47,451 nt of DNA from NCBI GenBank assembly GCA_044238935.1, contig JBIICI010000014.1:1-47451 (forward strand). Reading direction: 5' to 3'. A program made the translations under genes and the position numbers. The notes beneath the pieces are model-generated. The model was not told the origin of the DNA and did no database searches. It saw only the letters and a program-made list of their open reading frames with translations. Source of the stretch: JBIICI01 sp044238935. GTDB taxonomy: Bacteria > Pseudomonadota > Alphaproteobacteria > Micavibrionales > Micavibrionaceae. Below, piece by piece: positions 1 to 8,407 of this stretch. The stretch's first letter is position 1. The number at the start of each line of letters is the position of its first letter.

Positions 1-100
1 CAGGCACGGAATGACGGCGTGGGGGGATAACTCTTAATCTTAGCGCCTTAGCGCCTTTGCGTGAGGTTATTTTGCACACGAAGACGCAAAGGCACGAAGA
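1..100. repeat. Intergenic palindromic repeat remnant
   Basis: The arms at 53-62 (GCCTTTGCGT) and 84-93 (ACGCAAAGGC) are perfect inverted repeats of 10 bp. Further short direct repeats of the TTAGCGCC type lie at 41-57. The first 20 bases end in GGAATGACGG, which resembles the edge of the GTCATTCC-type hairpin element seen whole at 18148-18230. The stretch lies downstream of the alpha-glucosidase gene and has no coding potential that I can support. It may act as a 3' end or be simple dispersed repeat DNA. Confidence 0.55.
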
Positions 101-136
101 GGGCAAGAAATAAAAATTGATTGGACAAAGCTATTT

Positions 137-1678
137 TTATTTAAAATCAAATGTATTTTTTATAAAATCAAACGTACATGTAATTTTCTCATCGGCATTA
201 TAGCGCGTGAAAACCAAATGATCTTCGCTGGATTCTAAAAATTCAATCTCCCCATTAATCATTGCAGGGTGCTGTTTACGCCATGCCAAAAATTCACGGG
301 TGAAATTTAATACAGATTGCGGATTTTGCTCTTGGGATTCAACATTCAATGCTTTATGCGCATCGGGGATGGGCAGCCAATTTTTGGTTGCTACTGAAAA
401 CCCAGCTGATGGTTGCGTTTTATCCCATGGAATTGGTGTGCGACATCCATCGCGCCCTTGCCATGCAGGGTACAGATATTTCCCCCATGGGTCTAAAATA
501 TCTTCATAAGCCAATTCAGCTTCAGGCAAGCCCAATTCTTCGCCTTGATAGATAAAAGGCGTGCCTTTTAAACTGGTCAATAGGGCAATCAAGATTTTTG
601 AAAATTCTTGATTATGATCATAATCATTTTCTCGTGTTTTTAACCAACGGCTGGCGGCACGGGCAAAATCATGATTTGAAAACGCCCATGATGACCAGCC
701 ACTACCATCACAGCCATAGAATGTTTCGACACAACGGCGAATTTCATTACCATTCAAAAATGATCCACTCAAAATATCAAAATTATACGCCGTATGCAGC
801 AATTCAGGTGTGGCGGTATATTCCGCACAGATTTGTAAACTGTTTTTTTCCGCGCCCACTTCGCCAATTAAAACGACTCTATCGCCATATTCATCAGCAA
901 TGGCGCGTAATTCATGCAGCAAAGAAATCGTTTCAGGCTGTTCGCGATCATGCGGATGATCTTGCATAAAATAGGGGCTGGGGTATTGCGAATGAAATTG
1001 CGGGGAAGCAGGGACAGGATTTGGTGGATTATCCCTTAAATCCTTATCAAAATAACAATGCACAATCGCATCAAGGCGGAAACCATCCACGCCGCGATCC
1101 AGCCAAAAACGCATCTCATTTAAAATGGCCGCGCGGACATCGGGGTTGTGGTAATTTAGGGCAGGCTGTTCCACAAGGAATGTATGCCAATAATATTGCC
1201 CACGGCGCATATCATATGTCCATGCACTGCCGCCAAAAATGGATTGCCAATTATTGGGCGGCGTGCCATCAGCCTTGGGATCAGCCCACACATACCAATC
1301 CGCCTTGGGGTTGGTGCGGTTGGAACGGCTTTCCGTAAACCATGCGTGTTGATCGGATGTATGACACAGCACAAAATCCATGATGATTTTGATATTCAGA
1401 TCATGCGCTTTGGCAAGCAAACGGTCAAAATCAGCTAAATTCCCGAATAACGGATCAACGTCACGATAATCGGAAACATCATAGCCGTAATCTTTCATCG
1501 GTGATTTATTAAACGGCGAAATCCAAATCGCATCAATATTCAAAGATGCCAAATAATCCAGCTTTTCATAGATTCCGTTTAAATCCCCAATGCCGTTGCC
1601 TGTGGTGTCCTTATAGGAGCGCGGGTAAATTTGATAAAAAACGGCACCTTTCCACCAGTCTTTGTTTTGTGCGGTCAT
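137..1678 (-). CDS. Alpha-glucosidase, glycoside hydrolase family 13
   Basis: This is a cytoplasmic GH13 enzyme of the alpha-1,4/1,6-glucosidase type (oligo-1,6-glucosidase or maltase group), hydrolysing terminal alpha-glucosyl residues from short oligosaccharides. The 513 residues begin with the typical start of the (beta/alpha)8 barrel (WWKGAVFYQIYPRSY). The catalytic set is visible: nucleophile D203 in DGFRLDAI, acid/base E273 in LIGEVG, and transition-state D337 in SNHD. The VLCHTSDQHAWF motif near 103-114 is typical of the alpha-glucosidase subfamily. There is no signal peptide. The C-terminal beta domain looks slightly short and ends in a Phe/Lys-rich tail. The ATG is preceded by AAGGAAAA at good spacing. 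It is the last gene of a minus-strand run after enolase and a cyclophilin. Exact substrate preference cannot be read from the sequence. Confidence 0.93.
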   Translation of the reverse strand: MTAQNKDWWKGAVFYQIYPRSYKDTTGNGIGDLNGIYEKLDYLASLNIDAIWISPFNKSPMKDYGYDVSDYRDVDPLFGNLADFDRLLAKAHDLNIKIIMDFVLCHTSDQHAWFTESRSNRTNPKADWYVWADPKADGTPPNNWQSIFGGSAWTYDMRRGQYYWHTFLVEQPALNYHNPDVRAAILNEMRFWLDRGVDGFRLDAIVHCYFDKDLRDNPPNPVPASPQFHSQYPSPYFMQDHPHDREQPETISLLHELRAIADEYGDRVVLIGEVGAEKNSLQICAEYTATPELLHTAYNFDILSGSFLNGNEIRRCVETFYGCDGSGWSSWAFSNHDFARAASRWLKTRENDYDHNQEFSKILIALLTSLKGTPFIYQGEELGLPEAELAYEDILDPWGKYLYPAWQGRDGCRTPIPWDKTQPSAGFSVATKNWLPIPDAHKALNVESQEQNPQSVLNFTREFLAWRKQHPAMINGEIEFLESSEDHLVFTRYNADEKITCTFDFIKNTFDFK

Positions 1679-1698
1679 GAGATTTTCCTTATATCAAT

Positions 1699-1722
1699 GA
1701 GATGCCGTGTCAAGCACGGCAT
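1699..1722. repeat. Short hairpin repeat (GAGATGC-TCAAG type)
   Basis: The arms ATGCCGTG (1702-1709) and CACGGCAT (1715-1722) flank the loop TCAAG. The same layout (GAGATGC, arm, TCAAG loop, arm) occurs at 18203-18227, so this is a member of a dispersed repeat family rather than a unique site. It lies between the cyclophilin and alpha-glucosidase genes and could stall transcription or stabilise an mRNA end. Confidence 0.6.
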
Positions 1723-1745
1723 AACGGAGAGGAGGGGGCGGGGAT

Positions 1746-2288
1746 TTACTTCGACGCTTCCGCATCACCAAGGGTCATTTTGATGATTTTATCGGGGTTT
1801 ACAGGGGGTTCACCTTTTTTGATGGCATCAATATGTTCCATGCCCTCAATGACTTTGCCCCAGACGGTGTATTGACCGTCTAAAAAGCCGCAATCTTCAA
1901 AACAAATAAAGAATTGGGAATTGCCGCTGTTGGGGCTGGCGGAACGTGCCATGCCGATCACCCCGCGCTCAAAATGGTAATCATTAAATTCCGCAGGCAG
2001 GTCAGGCAATTTTGATCCGCCTGTGCCTGTGCCTGTGGGGTCGCCTGTTTGTGCCATGAAACCATCAATCACGCGGTGAAATACAATGCCGTCATAAAAC
2101 CCTTCTTTCGTCAAAGTTTTAATGCGTTCAACATGTTTTGGGGCGCGCATGGGGAATGTTTCAATGGTCACGCGCCCAGCAGGGACATCCATATAAATTA
2201 AATCGCTTTTGGCAGCGGCGTTTGTTTCAGTGGTCATGGTGAATAAAGCTCCGAAAATAAGGAATAAAGAGAGAATGATTTTTTTCAT
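1746..2288 (-). CDS. Exported cyclophilin-type peptidyl-prolyl isomerase
   Basis: It catalyses cis-trans isomerisation of X-Pro bonds, assisting folding of exported proteins. Residues 1 to about 25 form a signal peptide (Lys-Lys, a hydrophobic stretch and a cleavage site near TNA-AA), so the protein is probably periplasmic. The single cyclophilin domain shows the active-site motif FHRVIDGFMAQTGDPTGTGTGG and the later NSQFFICF. At 180 residues it is typical of PpiA/PpiB proteins. The start has AAGAGG upstream. The gene begins 4 bp after the end of enolase, a common neighbour arrangement, and the two are probably co-transcribed. Symbol ppiA or ppiB cannot be decided. Confidence 0.93.
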   Translation of the reverse strand: MKKIILSLFLIFGALFTMTTETNAAAKSDLIYMDVPAGRVTIETFPMRAPKHVERIKTLTKEGFYDGIVFHRVIDGFMAQTGDPTGTGTGGSKLPDLPAEFNDYHFERGVIGMARSASPNSGNSQFFICFEDCGFLDGQYTVWGKVIEGMEHIDAIKKGEPPVNPDKIIKMTLGDAEASK

Positions 2289-2292
2289 GGGA

Positions 2293-3570
2293 TTAGCCTC
2301 TTAAAATCGATGCGCCAGCGTAACGACCAACTGTAGCCAATTCGTCTTCGATGCGTAACAATTGGTTGTATTTTGCGATACGATCAGAACGGGACAGTGA
2401 TCCTGTTTTGATTTGACCTGCATTTGTCGCAACGGCTAAATCGGCAATCGTTGAGTCCTCAGTTTCGCCTGAACGGTGGGAAATCACCACGCCGAAGCCT
2501 GCTTTTTGTGCCATTTGGATGGTTTCCAATGTTTCTGTTAAAGTCCCGATTTGATTGACTTTAACCAACACGGCATTTGCAGATTTTTGTTGAATACCTG
2601 TTGCTAAACGCTTGGCATTGGTCACAAATAAATCATCGCCCACCAGCTGGACTTTGTTGCCCAAGGCGGCTGTTAAGTTTGTCCAACCTGCCCAGTCATC
2701 TTCGGCCAAGCCGTCCTCAATGGATCTGATTGGGTAATTGGCGGCTAAATCTTGGTAATAGCGGATCATTTCATCGGATGATAAGGTTTTGCCCTCACCA
2801 GCCAAGACATATTTGCCGTCTTTGTAAAATTCTGTGGCAGCAGCATCAAGCGCTAATACCACGTCCTTACCCGCAGTATATCCAGCCGAATCAATGGCTT
2901 TCATAATGAAATCTAATGCTTGTTGTGAAGAGTTTAGGGCAGGCGCAAAACCGCCTTCATCGCCGACATTGGTATTGTGACCTGCGGCGGAGAGTTGTTT
3001 TTTCAAGGCATGAAAAATTTCCGCACCACAACGCAATCCTTCAGAAAAAGTGGGCGCAGAAATCGGCATAATCATAAATTCTTGGATATCAATCGGGTTG
3101 TCCGCGTGTGCGCCGCCATTCATGATGTTCATCATAGGGGTCGGCAATAAATGCGCATACGCGCCGCCAATATAGCGGTGCAGGGGAAGTCCCACATCTT
3201 CGGACATGGCGCGGGCTGTTGCCAAAGATACGCCTAAAATCGCGTTTGCGCCGAGGCGGCTTTTGTTTTCTGTGCCGTCCAGATCAATCATAATATGGTC
3301 AATCACCATTTGATCGGACGCATCAACACCCAAGAGTGATTCGGCAATTTCGCCGTTGACATTCTCAACCGCTTTCAAAACGCCTTTGCCACCATAAACA
3401 GATTTTTCGCCGTCACGCAATTCGACCGCCTCATGTGCGCCTGTGGATGCGCCTGATGGCACCATCGCGCGACCTGTGACGCCGCTTTCCAACGTAACTT
3501 CGACCTCAACGGTGGGGTTTCCACGGCTATCTAAGATTTGACGGGCATAAATATCGATAATGGCACTCAT
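2293..3570 (-). CDS. eno: Enolase (phosphopyruvate hydratase)
   Basis: It converts 2-phosphoglycerate to phosphoenolpyruvate in glycolysis, with two Mg2+ ions per site. The 425-residue length is standard. It opens with the conserved IIDIYARQILDSRGNPTVEVEV, and carries SGASTGAHEAVELRDG, the loop GDDLFVTNAKRL and the signature SHRSGETED near the C-terminus. The start codon has a clear GGGAG ribosome-binding site. It follows kdsA by about 50 bp. KdsA uses PEP, the product of enolase, so the linkage is metabolically sensible and is frequent in proteobacteria. No anomalies were seen. Confidence 0.98.
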   Translation of the reverse strand: MSAIIDIYARQILDSRGNPTVEVEVTLESGVTGRAMVPSGASTGAHEAVELRDGEKSVYGGKGVLKAVENVNGEIAESLLGVDASDQMVIDHIMIDLDGTENKSRLGANAILGVSLATARAMSEDVGLPLHRYIGGAYAHLLPTPMMNIMNGGAHADNPIDIQEFMIMPISAPTFSEGLRCGAEIFHALKKQLSAAGHNTNVGDEGGFAPALNSSQQALDFIMKAIDSAGYTAGKDVVLALDAAATEFYKDGKYVLAGEGKTLSSDEMIRYYQDLAANYPIRSIEDGLAEDDWAGWTNLTAALGNKVQLVGDDLFVTNAKRLATGIQQKSANAVLVKVNQIGTLTETLETIQMAQKAGFGVVISHRSGETEDSTIADLAVATNAGQIKTGSLSRSDRIAKYNQLLRIEDELATVGRYAGASILRG

Positions 3571-3620
3571 GGATGGAACTCCCTTTGATGGTTGAGGTAT
3601 TGAAAATTCAGCTTCTTTTT

Positions 3621-4448
3621 TTAAGCATTTTTGATGATCTTGTCAATCGCCAGCATGTCGCTTAAAATCTTTTCTAAATGCGTGAGGATGACCATGTTGG
3701 GGCCGTCAGAGGGTGCATTGTCAGGGTCTTGGTGGACTTCCATAAAGACACCTGCCACACCCACGGCAATCGCGGCTCGTGCCAAGGGTGGCACCATTTT
3801 ACGATCACCACCTGTTTTACCGCCTAATCCGCCTGGTTGTTGTACGGAATGGGTGGCATCAAACACAACAGGATAGCCCGTTTCCGCCATAATCGGCAGT
3901 GCGCGCATATCAGATACAAGGGTATTATAGCCAAAACTTGCCCCACGTTCGCATAACATGATTTTGTCATTGCCTGTGGATGCTATTTTGGCGGCAACAT
4001 TTTTCATGTCCCACGGCGCAAGGAATTGACCTTTTTTCACATTGATGATGCGCCCTGTTTCCCCTGCTGCCAGTAATAAATCCGTTTGACGGCATAAAAA
4101 GGCAGGGATTTGTAATACGTCCACCACTTCGGCAACAACGGCGCATTGATCGGGCAAATGCACATCGGTAATCACAGGTACGTTAAATTGTTTTTTAATA
4201 TCGCTAAAAACGCTTAAGGCCTCTTGCAGCCCAATGCCGCGCTCTGCGTTTAAGGAGGTGCGATTCGCCTTATCAAAGGAGCTTTTGTAAACCAAGGGAA
4301 TGCCTAATTTCTGTGTGATTTCCAAAATCTTTTCACACATAAAAAACGCATGATCGCGTGATTCCATCGCACAAGGTCCTGCGATTAAGAAAAACGGTGA
4401 TTCATTGCTGATGGAAAAATCGGCTAATTCAATGGTTTTAGATGACAT
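3621..4448 (-). CDS. kdsA: 2-dehydro-3-deoxyphosphooctonate aldolase (Kdo-8-phosphate synthase)
   Basis: It condenses PEP with D-arabinose 5-phosphate to form Kdo-8-P, the precursor of the Kdo sugar of LPS inner core. Family motifs include FFLIAGPCAMESRDH, YKSSFDKANRTS, TDVHLPDQC, FLCRQTDLL, FDATHSVQQPGG and FMEVHQDPDNAPSDGP. The ATG at 4448 is preferred over an in-frame GTG nine bases upstream, because the KdsA family normally starts close to this point; neither has a strong Shine-Dalgarno sequence. Downstream lies enolase. No other Kdo or lipid A gene is present in the window. A hairpin lies directly upstream of the start (4451-4476). Confidence 0.97.
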   Translation of the reverse strand: MSSKTIELADFSISNESPFFLIAGPCAMESRDHAFFMCEKILEITQKLGIPLVYKSSFDKANRTSLNAERGIGLQEALSVFSDIKKQFNVPVITDVHLPDQCAVVAEVVDVLQIPAFLCRQTDLLLAAGETGRIINVKKGQFLAPWDMKNVAAKIASTGNDKIMLCERGASFGYNTLVSDMRALPIMAETGYPVVFDATHSVQQPGGLGGKTGGDRKMVPPLARAAIAVGVAGVFMEVHQDPDNAPSDGPNMVILTHLEKILSDMLAIDKIIKNA

Positions 4449-4450
4449 AT

Positions 4451-4476
4451 AAGGCACTTTCTATACAATGTGCCTT
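4451..4476 (-). promoter_or_regulatory. Hairpin abutting the kdsA start codon
   Basis: On the minus strand AAGGCAC (4476-4470) can pair with GTGCCTT (4457-4451), a perfect 7-bp stem with a 12-base loop. The stem ends 2 bases before the ATG, so it would occupy the ribosome-binding region of kdsA. There is no U-tract, so it is not an ordinary terminator for the upstream lipoprotein gene. A regulatory role is inference only. Confidence 0.35.
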
Positions 4477-4511
4477 AAATGTAGTGAAAATTGACGATAA
4501 GTCAATTCAGA

Positions 4512-5372
4512 TTATTGAGGATTCTGTGCTGCTGTGCAAGAAACATCCTTGTTCAATAAATCTTTCCATTGATTAACCCAGCCATCTTCATGTGTGGCAT
4601 CAATCACCAATTCACTATGGATACAGGGCGAATTGCCAATCGCATTCAAATAGGAATGATAAATCCCTGCTGGGACAATCGTATCCTGCCCGCCAATAAA
4701 GTGGATTTGGGGGACGTTGCGTAATTTATCGCCGTAATTAATAGGGTTTAAGGATTCATCCATCGGGCTGACATTGTGAATATTCGTGAATGCGACATGG
4801 TCTAAATTCCCTGCGACAGTGCGTAAAGATGCTATGTCATCGCGCGTGCCTGCCAATAATGCCGCAATACCGCCACCGCCTGAATATCCAACGAGGTGAA
4901 AGGAGGGCGCATTGTAACGAGATTTGACATCGTTCAATGCCTGATCCATTGCCTTTAAGACCTCAGGCGCATAGCGTCCGTTTGTCCAATATTTGTTGCC
5001 TGTTTTACAAATTTGCGTGTCATTATTATATTGGCATGGGCGTGCCAAATACACAACATTGGTGTGATCGTCCTTTGATGCCAGCTGCAAAGAGGTTGGC
5101 TGTGTTGGCGTGGGGTCATTGGAGGGGCGATTGCCACCTAACCAAGCCAAGCCGTCCCCTTCGATATACACATAAATCGGTGCGCCGTCTTCGTGGATTT
5201 TTTCATAGGCGCGGATATTAAATTGATCGGTTTGAATATCTTTTTTCATCATAAAGGTTGGCATGGAAATGCGCTGTGCCACTTCTTCACGCAGATCATG
5301 CGGATGGGCGGACGCACAGGCTTGGAGGAATAACAGGCTGCCGATAAGGGTCAAAAGATGCAAATGTTTCAT
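4512..5372 (-). CDS. Alpha/beta-hydrolase fold lipoprotein
   Basis: This is a predicted membrane-anchored serine hydrolase of unknown substrate. Starting at the ATG at 5372 gives a clean lipoprotein signal (hydrophobic stretch then LFLQAC, with the lipidated Cys at residue 19). An in-frame ATG 39 bases upstream would put a charged extension before it, so I reject that start. A catalytic triad can be read: nucleophile S164 in GYSGGGG, D230 in IGGQDTIVP and H261 in DATHEDGW. That order and spacing fit the alpha/beta-hydrolase fold. The protein should sit on the periplasmic face of the inner or outer membrane. It lies about 45 bp after xthA on the same strand and may share its transcript. No specific family name is recognised. 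Confidence 0.8.
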   Translation of the reverse strand: MKHLHLLTLIGSLLFLQACASAHPHDLREEVAQRISMPTFMMKKDIQTDQFNIRAYEKIHEDGAPIYVYIEGDGLAWLGGNRPSNDPTPTQPTSLQLASKDDHTNVVYLARPCQYNNDTQICKTGNKYWTNGRYAPEVLKAMDQALNDVKSRYNAPSFHLVGYSGGGGIAALLAGTRDDIASLRTVAGNLDHVAFTNIHNVSPMDESLNPINYGDKLRNVPQIHFIGGQDTIVPAGIYHSYLNAIGNSPCIHSELVIDATHEDGWVNQWKDLLNKDVSCTAAQNPQ

Positions 5373-5417
5373 AATATTTCTCAATAAAAAAGTTGACTTT
5401 ATCATGCCCATTGAATC

Positions 5418-6185
5418 TTACAAAAGCGTTAAAATAATCGGCACATGATCAGATGGTCTATCCCAGCTGCGTGGGATTTTATCAATCTTGCAATCAAGGA
5501 TACGGTCAGAAATTGTGGGGCTGGTAAGGAAATGGTCGATGCGGATACCATTATTGCGCTGCCACGCGCCCGCTTGGTAATCCCAAAAGCTGTATTCAAT
5601 ATCATTGGGGTGCATGGTGCGCCACGCATCAATCAGCCCCAAATTTAAGAATGATTGAAATAAAGCGCGACTTTCAGGGAGATAGAGCGCATCCCCCACC
5701 CATTGCGATTCGTTGGCACAATCGATGGCGTGCGGAATAATATTAAAATCACCGCCTACCAAAAACGGAATCCGATCATTGCGTAATGTTGCTAAACGGT
5801 TATATAAACGCTGCATCCATTGATGTTTATAGGATAATTTATCGCTATCCACAGGATTACCATTGGGCAGATAAATGCAAATATGGCGAATGCCAGCAAT
5901 ATCGGCCTCTAAATACCGTGCTTGGTCATCGGCTTCGGATTGGGGCAGGGCGTCTGCAATCAAATTGATAGGGTGTTTGGATAAAATCGCCACGCCATTA
6001 TAGGCTTTTTGGGACGTATAAACGCTATGATGGCCTAAATCCATAAATAGGGTTTCAGGAAATTCTTCGCCCTTTAATTCCTGTAAAAATAAAACATCAA
6101 CCGCGTTTTCCTGCAGCCATTTGACCACATGCTCTTGACGGGCTTTTAGAGAATTGACGTTCCAGCTGGCGATATTTAGGGACAT
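5418..6185 (-). CDS. xthA: Exodeoxyribonuclease III (AP endonuclease, ExoIII family)
   Basis: It acts in base excision repair, cleaving DNA 5' of abasic sites, with 3'-5' exonuclease and 3'-phosphatase activity. The 255 residues carry the ExoIII/APE1 (EEP fold) motifs in order: ASWNVNSLKAR at the N-terminus, the metal-binding Glu in FLQELKG, NGVAILSK, the Tyr motif in ICIYLPNG, VGGDFNIIPH, and the final SDHVPI with the catalytic Asp-His. Length is normal. It is followed by the lipoprotein gene and preceded by a hypothetical exported protein, all on the minus strand. The family assignment is firm; exact biochemical balance between AP endonuclease and exonuclease is unknown. Confidence 0.95.
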   Translation of the reverse strand: MSLNIASWNVNSLKARQEHVVKWLQENAVDVLFLQELKGEEFPETLFMDLGHHSVYTSQKAYNGVAILSKHPINLIADALPQSEADDQARYLEADIAGIRHICIYLPNGNPVDSDKLSYKHQWMQRLYNRLATLRNDRIPFLVGGDFNIIPHAIDCANESQWVGDALYLPESRALFQSFLNLGLIDAWRTMHPNDIEYSFWDYQAGAWQRNNGIRIDHFLTSPTISDRILDCKIDKIPRSWDRPSDHVPIILTLL

Positions 6186-6196
6186 AATATCGAGTC

Positions 6197-7426
6197 TTAG
6201 GGCTGATTATTCATTTTTTGTTGGTTTAGATTTTTTTGAATTTGTAATTCAGTTTTGAGGTTCTGTATTTCTTTTTCTAATTCCAACGTATAAGCCGATT
6301 TCTTTCCTGCTACACTTGTTGAAGGGGCAGAACCATTCATCAAAACAGCCTCCATATCCGAAATGGTGACATTACATTCGCGCTCTTTTTCCAGTAACAT
6401 TTGACCTAGTTTTTTATTCATACGCTCAGATTCTTGATAAAGTCGTGTGGCTTTTTCGATGTTCCAATCCGCAGATGTTGCCTGTGATGCAGGGATGTCT
6501 TGCACTTTTCCTGTGCTTGCGTCGTCGTCTTCCTTAAATTCCTTGGGTTGTGGGTAAAAAAGCGGGTCTGTTTTTTGAACCTTAAAAATTTTATCATTGC
6601 TTAAATGCATCTTTTTCGGAGGCACAGGCGCATTGCTGGCCAAGGGCACAGATTTATTTTCTTTCGATGTATTTGGTTTAATGGCAACGGGGTCATTTTT
6701 TGCGGGCGCTAAAGGCTCTTGTATAATGGGCTGTGCAATGATCGGGGTTGGGTCAGGTAATTTTGTGTTATCAACAGGGTCTTTTTCCTTGATATAATTC
6801 CGGCTTTCTTTTGATTCAAAAGATTGTGCCGTTTCTGTTTTTGTTTCAGAGGATAAAGGTTTTTTGGCGGTTGCATTATCGCCAATATGAAATTCCTCAT
6901 CAACGGGGGGTTTTTGGGATTTATATTGTGTTTCTTTCACACTTGTTTTGCAGTTTTCTAAACCTGATTCAGCGTCTTGGTATCCTCCCAAATTAAATGT
7001 AAATTCTTGTCCTTGTAGGTTAATTGTGACCTTGGATTGATCATGAATGGCGTTCAACAAAGGGTCGCCTCCTTTTGAAATAGGGACAGACAAAACAGAA
7101 TCAGAAATGGCCGTTGATTTTAAAGATTGTTTTTGTTTGTCAACGGATGTGACAATATCAAAAGATTCCTGCGGTTTAAAAGCAGGTTGAATAAAGTCAA
7201 TCAATAAGGTTTGATCATTTTTATAACGATTTTGATTGCGTTTAAACGATATAATATACCCATTATCCATACGGGTTTTAATCGTACAGCTTAAATCATC
7301 CCCTGTTGTTTCCCATTTCCCCGTGGATTGAAAGGAAAAAGATTCCCCAGCCTTTGCATAGTTTGGCGCCATAAAGGCGGTTGTGAAGGCAAGCGTAAGG
7401 AAAAAATAAGAAAATCTAATCATCAT
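6197..7426 (-). CDS. Exported hypothetical protein with C-terminal coiled coil
   Basis: I do not recognise the family. The 409 residues begin with a signal peptide (hydrophobic residues 5-20, ending near NYAKAG), so the protein is periplasmic or surface-associated. Residues about 27-165 look like a small globular domain with two cysteines (in DDLSCTI and LENCKTS) that could form a disulfide. Residues about 170-310 are low-complexity, rich in Pro, Lys, Glu and Ser, probably an unstructured linker. The last ~80 residues are predicted coiled coil (ATRLYQESERMNKKLGQ, then YTLELEKEIQNLKTELQIQK). It lies 11 bp upstream of xthA on the same strand and is divergent from panC. The layout suggests a tethering or scaffold-like envelope protein. 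Confidence 0.7.
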   Translation of the reverse strand: MMIRFSYFFLTLAFTTAFMAPNYAKAGESFSFQSTGKWETTGDDLSCTIKTRMDNGYIISFKRNQNRYKNDQTLLIDFIQPAFKPQESFDIVTSVDKQKQSLKSTAISDSVLSVPISKGGDPLLNAIHDQSKVTINLQGQEFTFNLGGYQDAESGLENCKTSVKETQYKSQKPPVDEEFHIGDNATAKKPLSSETKTETAQSFESKESRNYIKEKDPVDNTKLPDPTPIIAQPIIQEPLAPAKNDPVAIKPNTSKENKSVPLASNAPVPPKKMHLSNDKIFKVQKTDPLFYPQPKEFKEDDDASTGKVQDIPASQATSADWNIEKATRLYQESERMNKKLGQMLLEKERECNVTISDMEAVLMNGSAPSTSVAGKKSAYTLELEKEIQNLKTELQIQKNLNQQKMNNQP

Positions 7427-7546
7427 AAAATATATCGTTTTGAGGAATAAGGATGTTGAAAACTATTTTGTTTGGAAAAATACTATATTATATTATTCAT
7501 CTAACTTCTATACTGTTTTTTTAATTCCAACAAAAGCCTGTGAAAA

Positions 7547-8404
7547 ATGAAAATTTTATCTGATAAACAATCTTTAAAAAACTTTAGACAAAATTTAATC
7601 GGGACAGTGGGGGTTGTGCCCACAATGGGGGCATTGCATGAGGGGCATTTATTTTTGATGCAGCAGGCATTACAGGCATGTGATCATGTCATTGCCACAA
7701 TTTTTGTAAATCCAACACAATTTGGCCCTAATGAAGATTACGATGCCTATCCCCGATTATTCGAAGAGGATTGTCAGAAATTGCAATCCGTTGGTGTGCA
7801 GGCTGTTTATATCCCAACCGTTGAGGATATGTATGGGCAAGCGGTTAATCATCAAAATCATAAGGATTTATTCCAAACAAAAGTTTCCGTTTCTGGGATT
7901 CCCGATCAACTCTGTGGCGCCGCCCGTGCAGGGCATTTTGATGGTGTTGCAACGATTGTAACAAAATTATTGATGCGTACGCGCCCCGATAAAGCCTTTT
8001 TTGGAGAAAAAGATTTTCAGCAATTGGCTGTGATCAGGCAATTTGTGCGGGATTTAGATTATGATATTGACATTGTTGGCGTTCCTATCGTGAGGGATCA
8101 TAACGGATTAGCCCTATCATCCCGCAATCGTTATTTAACCACAGATCAATATCAAATCGCCATTCAAATGAATAAAATTTTGACCATTGCAGCGGATCAA
8201 TTACAGGCGAATAAGAATGTGGATGTCGTTTGCCAAGACGCGCAAGACGCTTTGTTAGGGGCAGGTTTTGAAAAGGTGGATTATGTCGCCGTACGTCGTG
8301 CCGATCATTTAACAAGCGTACAGCAAAAAGAGGGGCAAGAATTGCGTATTCTTGCCGCGGCTTGGTTGGGTAAGGCGCGATTAATTGATAATAGGGCGGC
8401 GTGA
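7547..8404 (+). CDS. panC: Pantothenate synthetase
   Basis: It joins pantoate and beta-alanine with ATP to make pantothenate, the precursor of coenzyme A. It belongs to the class-I-aminoacyl-tRNA-synthetase-like nucleotidyltransferase fold. Diagnostic motifs are VPTMGALHEGHL (the HIGH-like ATP site, H31 and H34), FVNPTQFGPNEDYDAYPR, FFGEKDFQQL, and LSSRNRYL (the KMSKS equivalent). The 285-residue length is typical. The gene is divergent from the exported coiled-coil protein across a 120-bp AT-rich gap that must hold both promoters. panB is not in the window. An ankyrin gene follows after 3 bp. Confidence 0.97.
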   Translation: MKILSDKQSLKNFRQNLIGTVGVVPTMGALHEGHLFLMQQALQACDHVIATIFVNPTQFGPNEDYDAYPRLFEEDCQKLQSVGVQAVYIPTVEDMYGQAVNHQNHKDLFQTKVSVSGIPDQLCGAARAGHFDGVATIVTKLLMRTRPDKAFFGEKDFQQLAVIRQFVRDLDYDIDIVGVPIVRDHNGLALSSRNRYLTTDQYQIAIQMNKILTIAADQLQANKNVDVVCQDAQDALLGAGFEKVDYVAVRRADHLTSVQQKEGQELRILAAAWLGKARLIDNRAA

Positions 8405-8407
8405 ATA

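Noticed and set aside
598..1438. Plus-strand frames opposite the alpha-glucosidase
   Set aside because: They are low-quality frames antisense to a well-conserved gene, with no motif of their own.
5373..5411. Longer start of the lipoprotein hydrolase
   Set aside because: It would place 13 residues before the lipoprotein signal peptide and spoil it.
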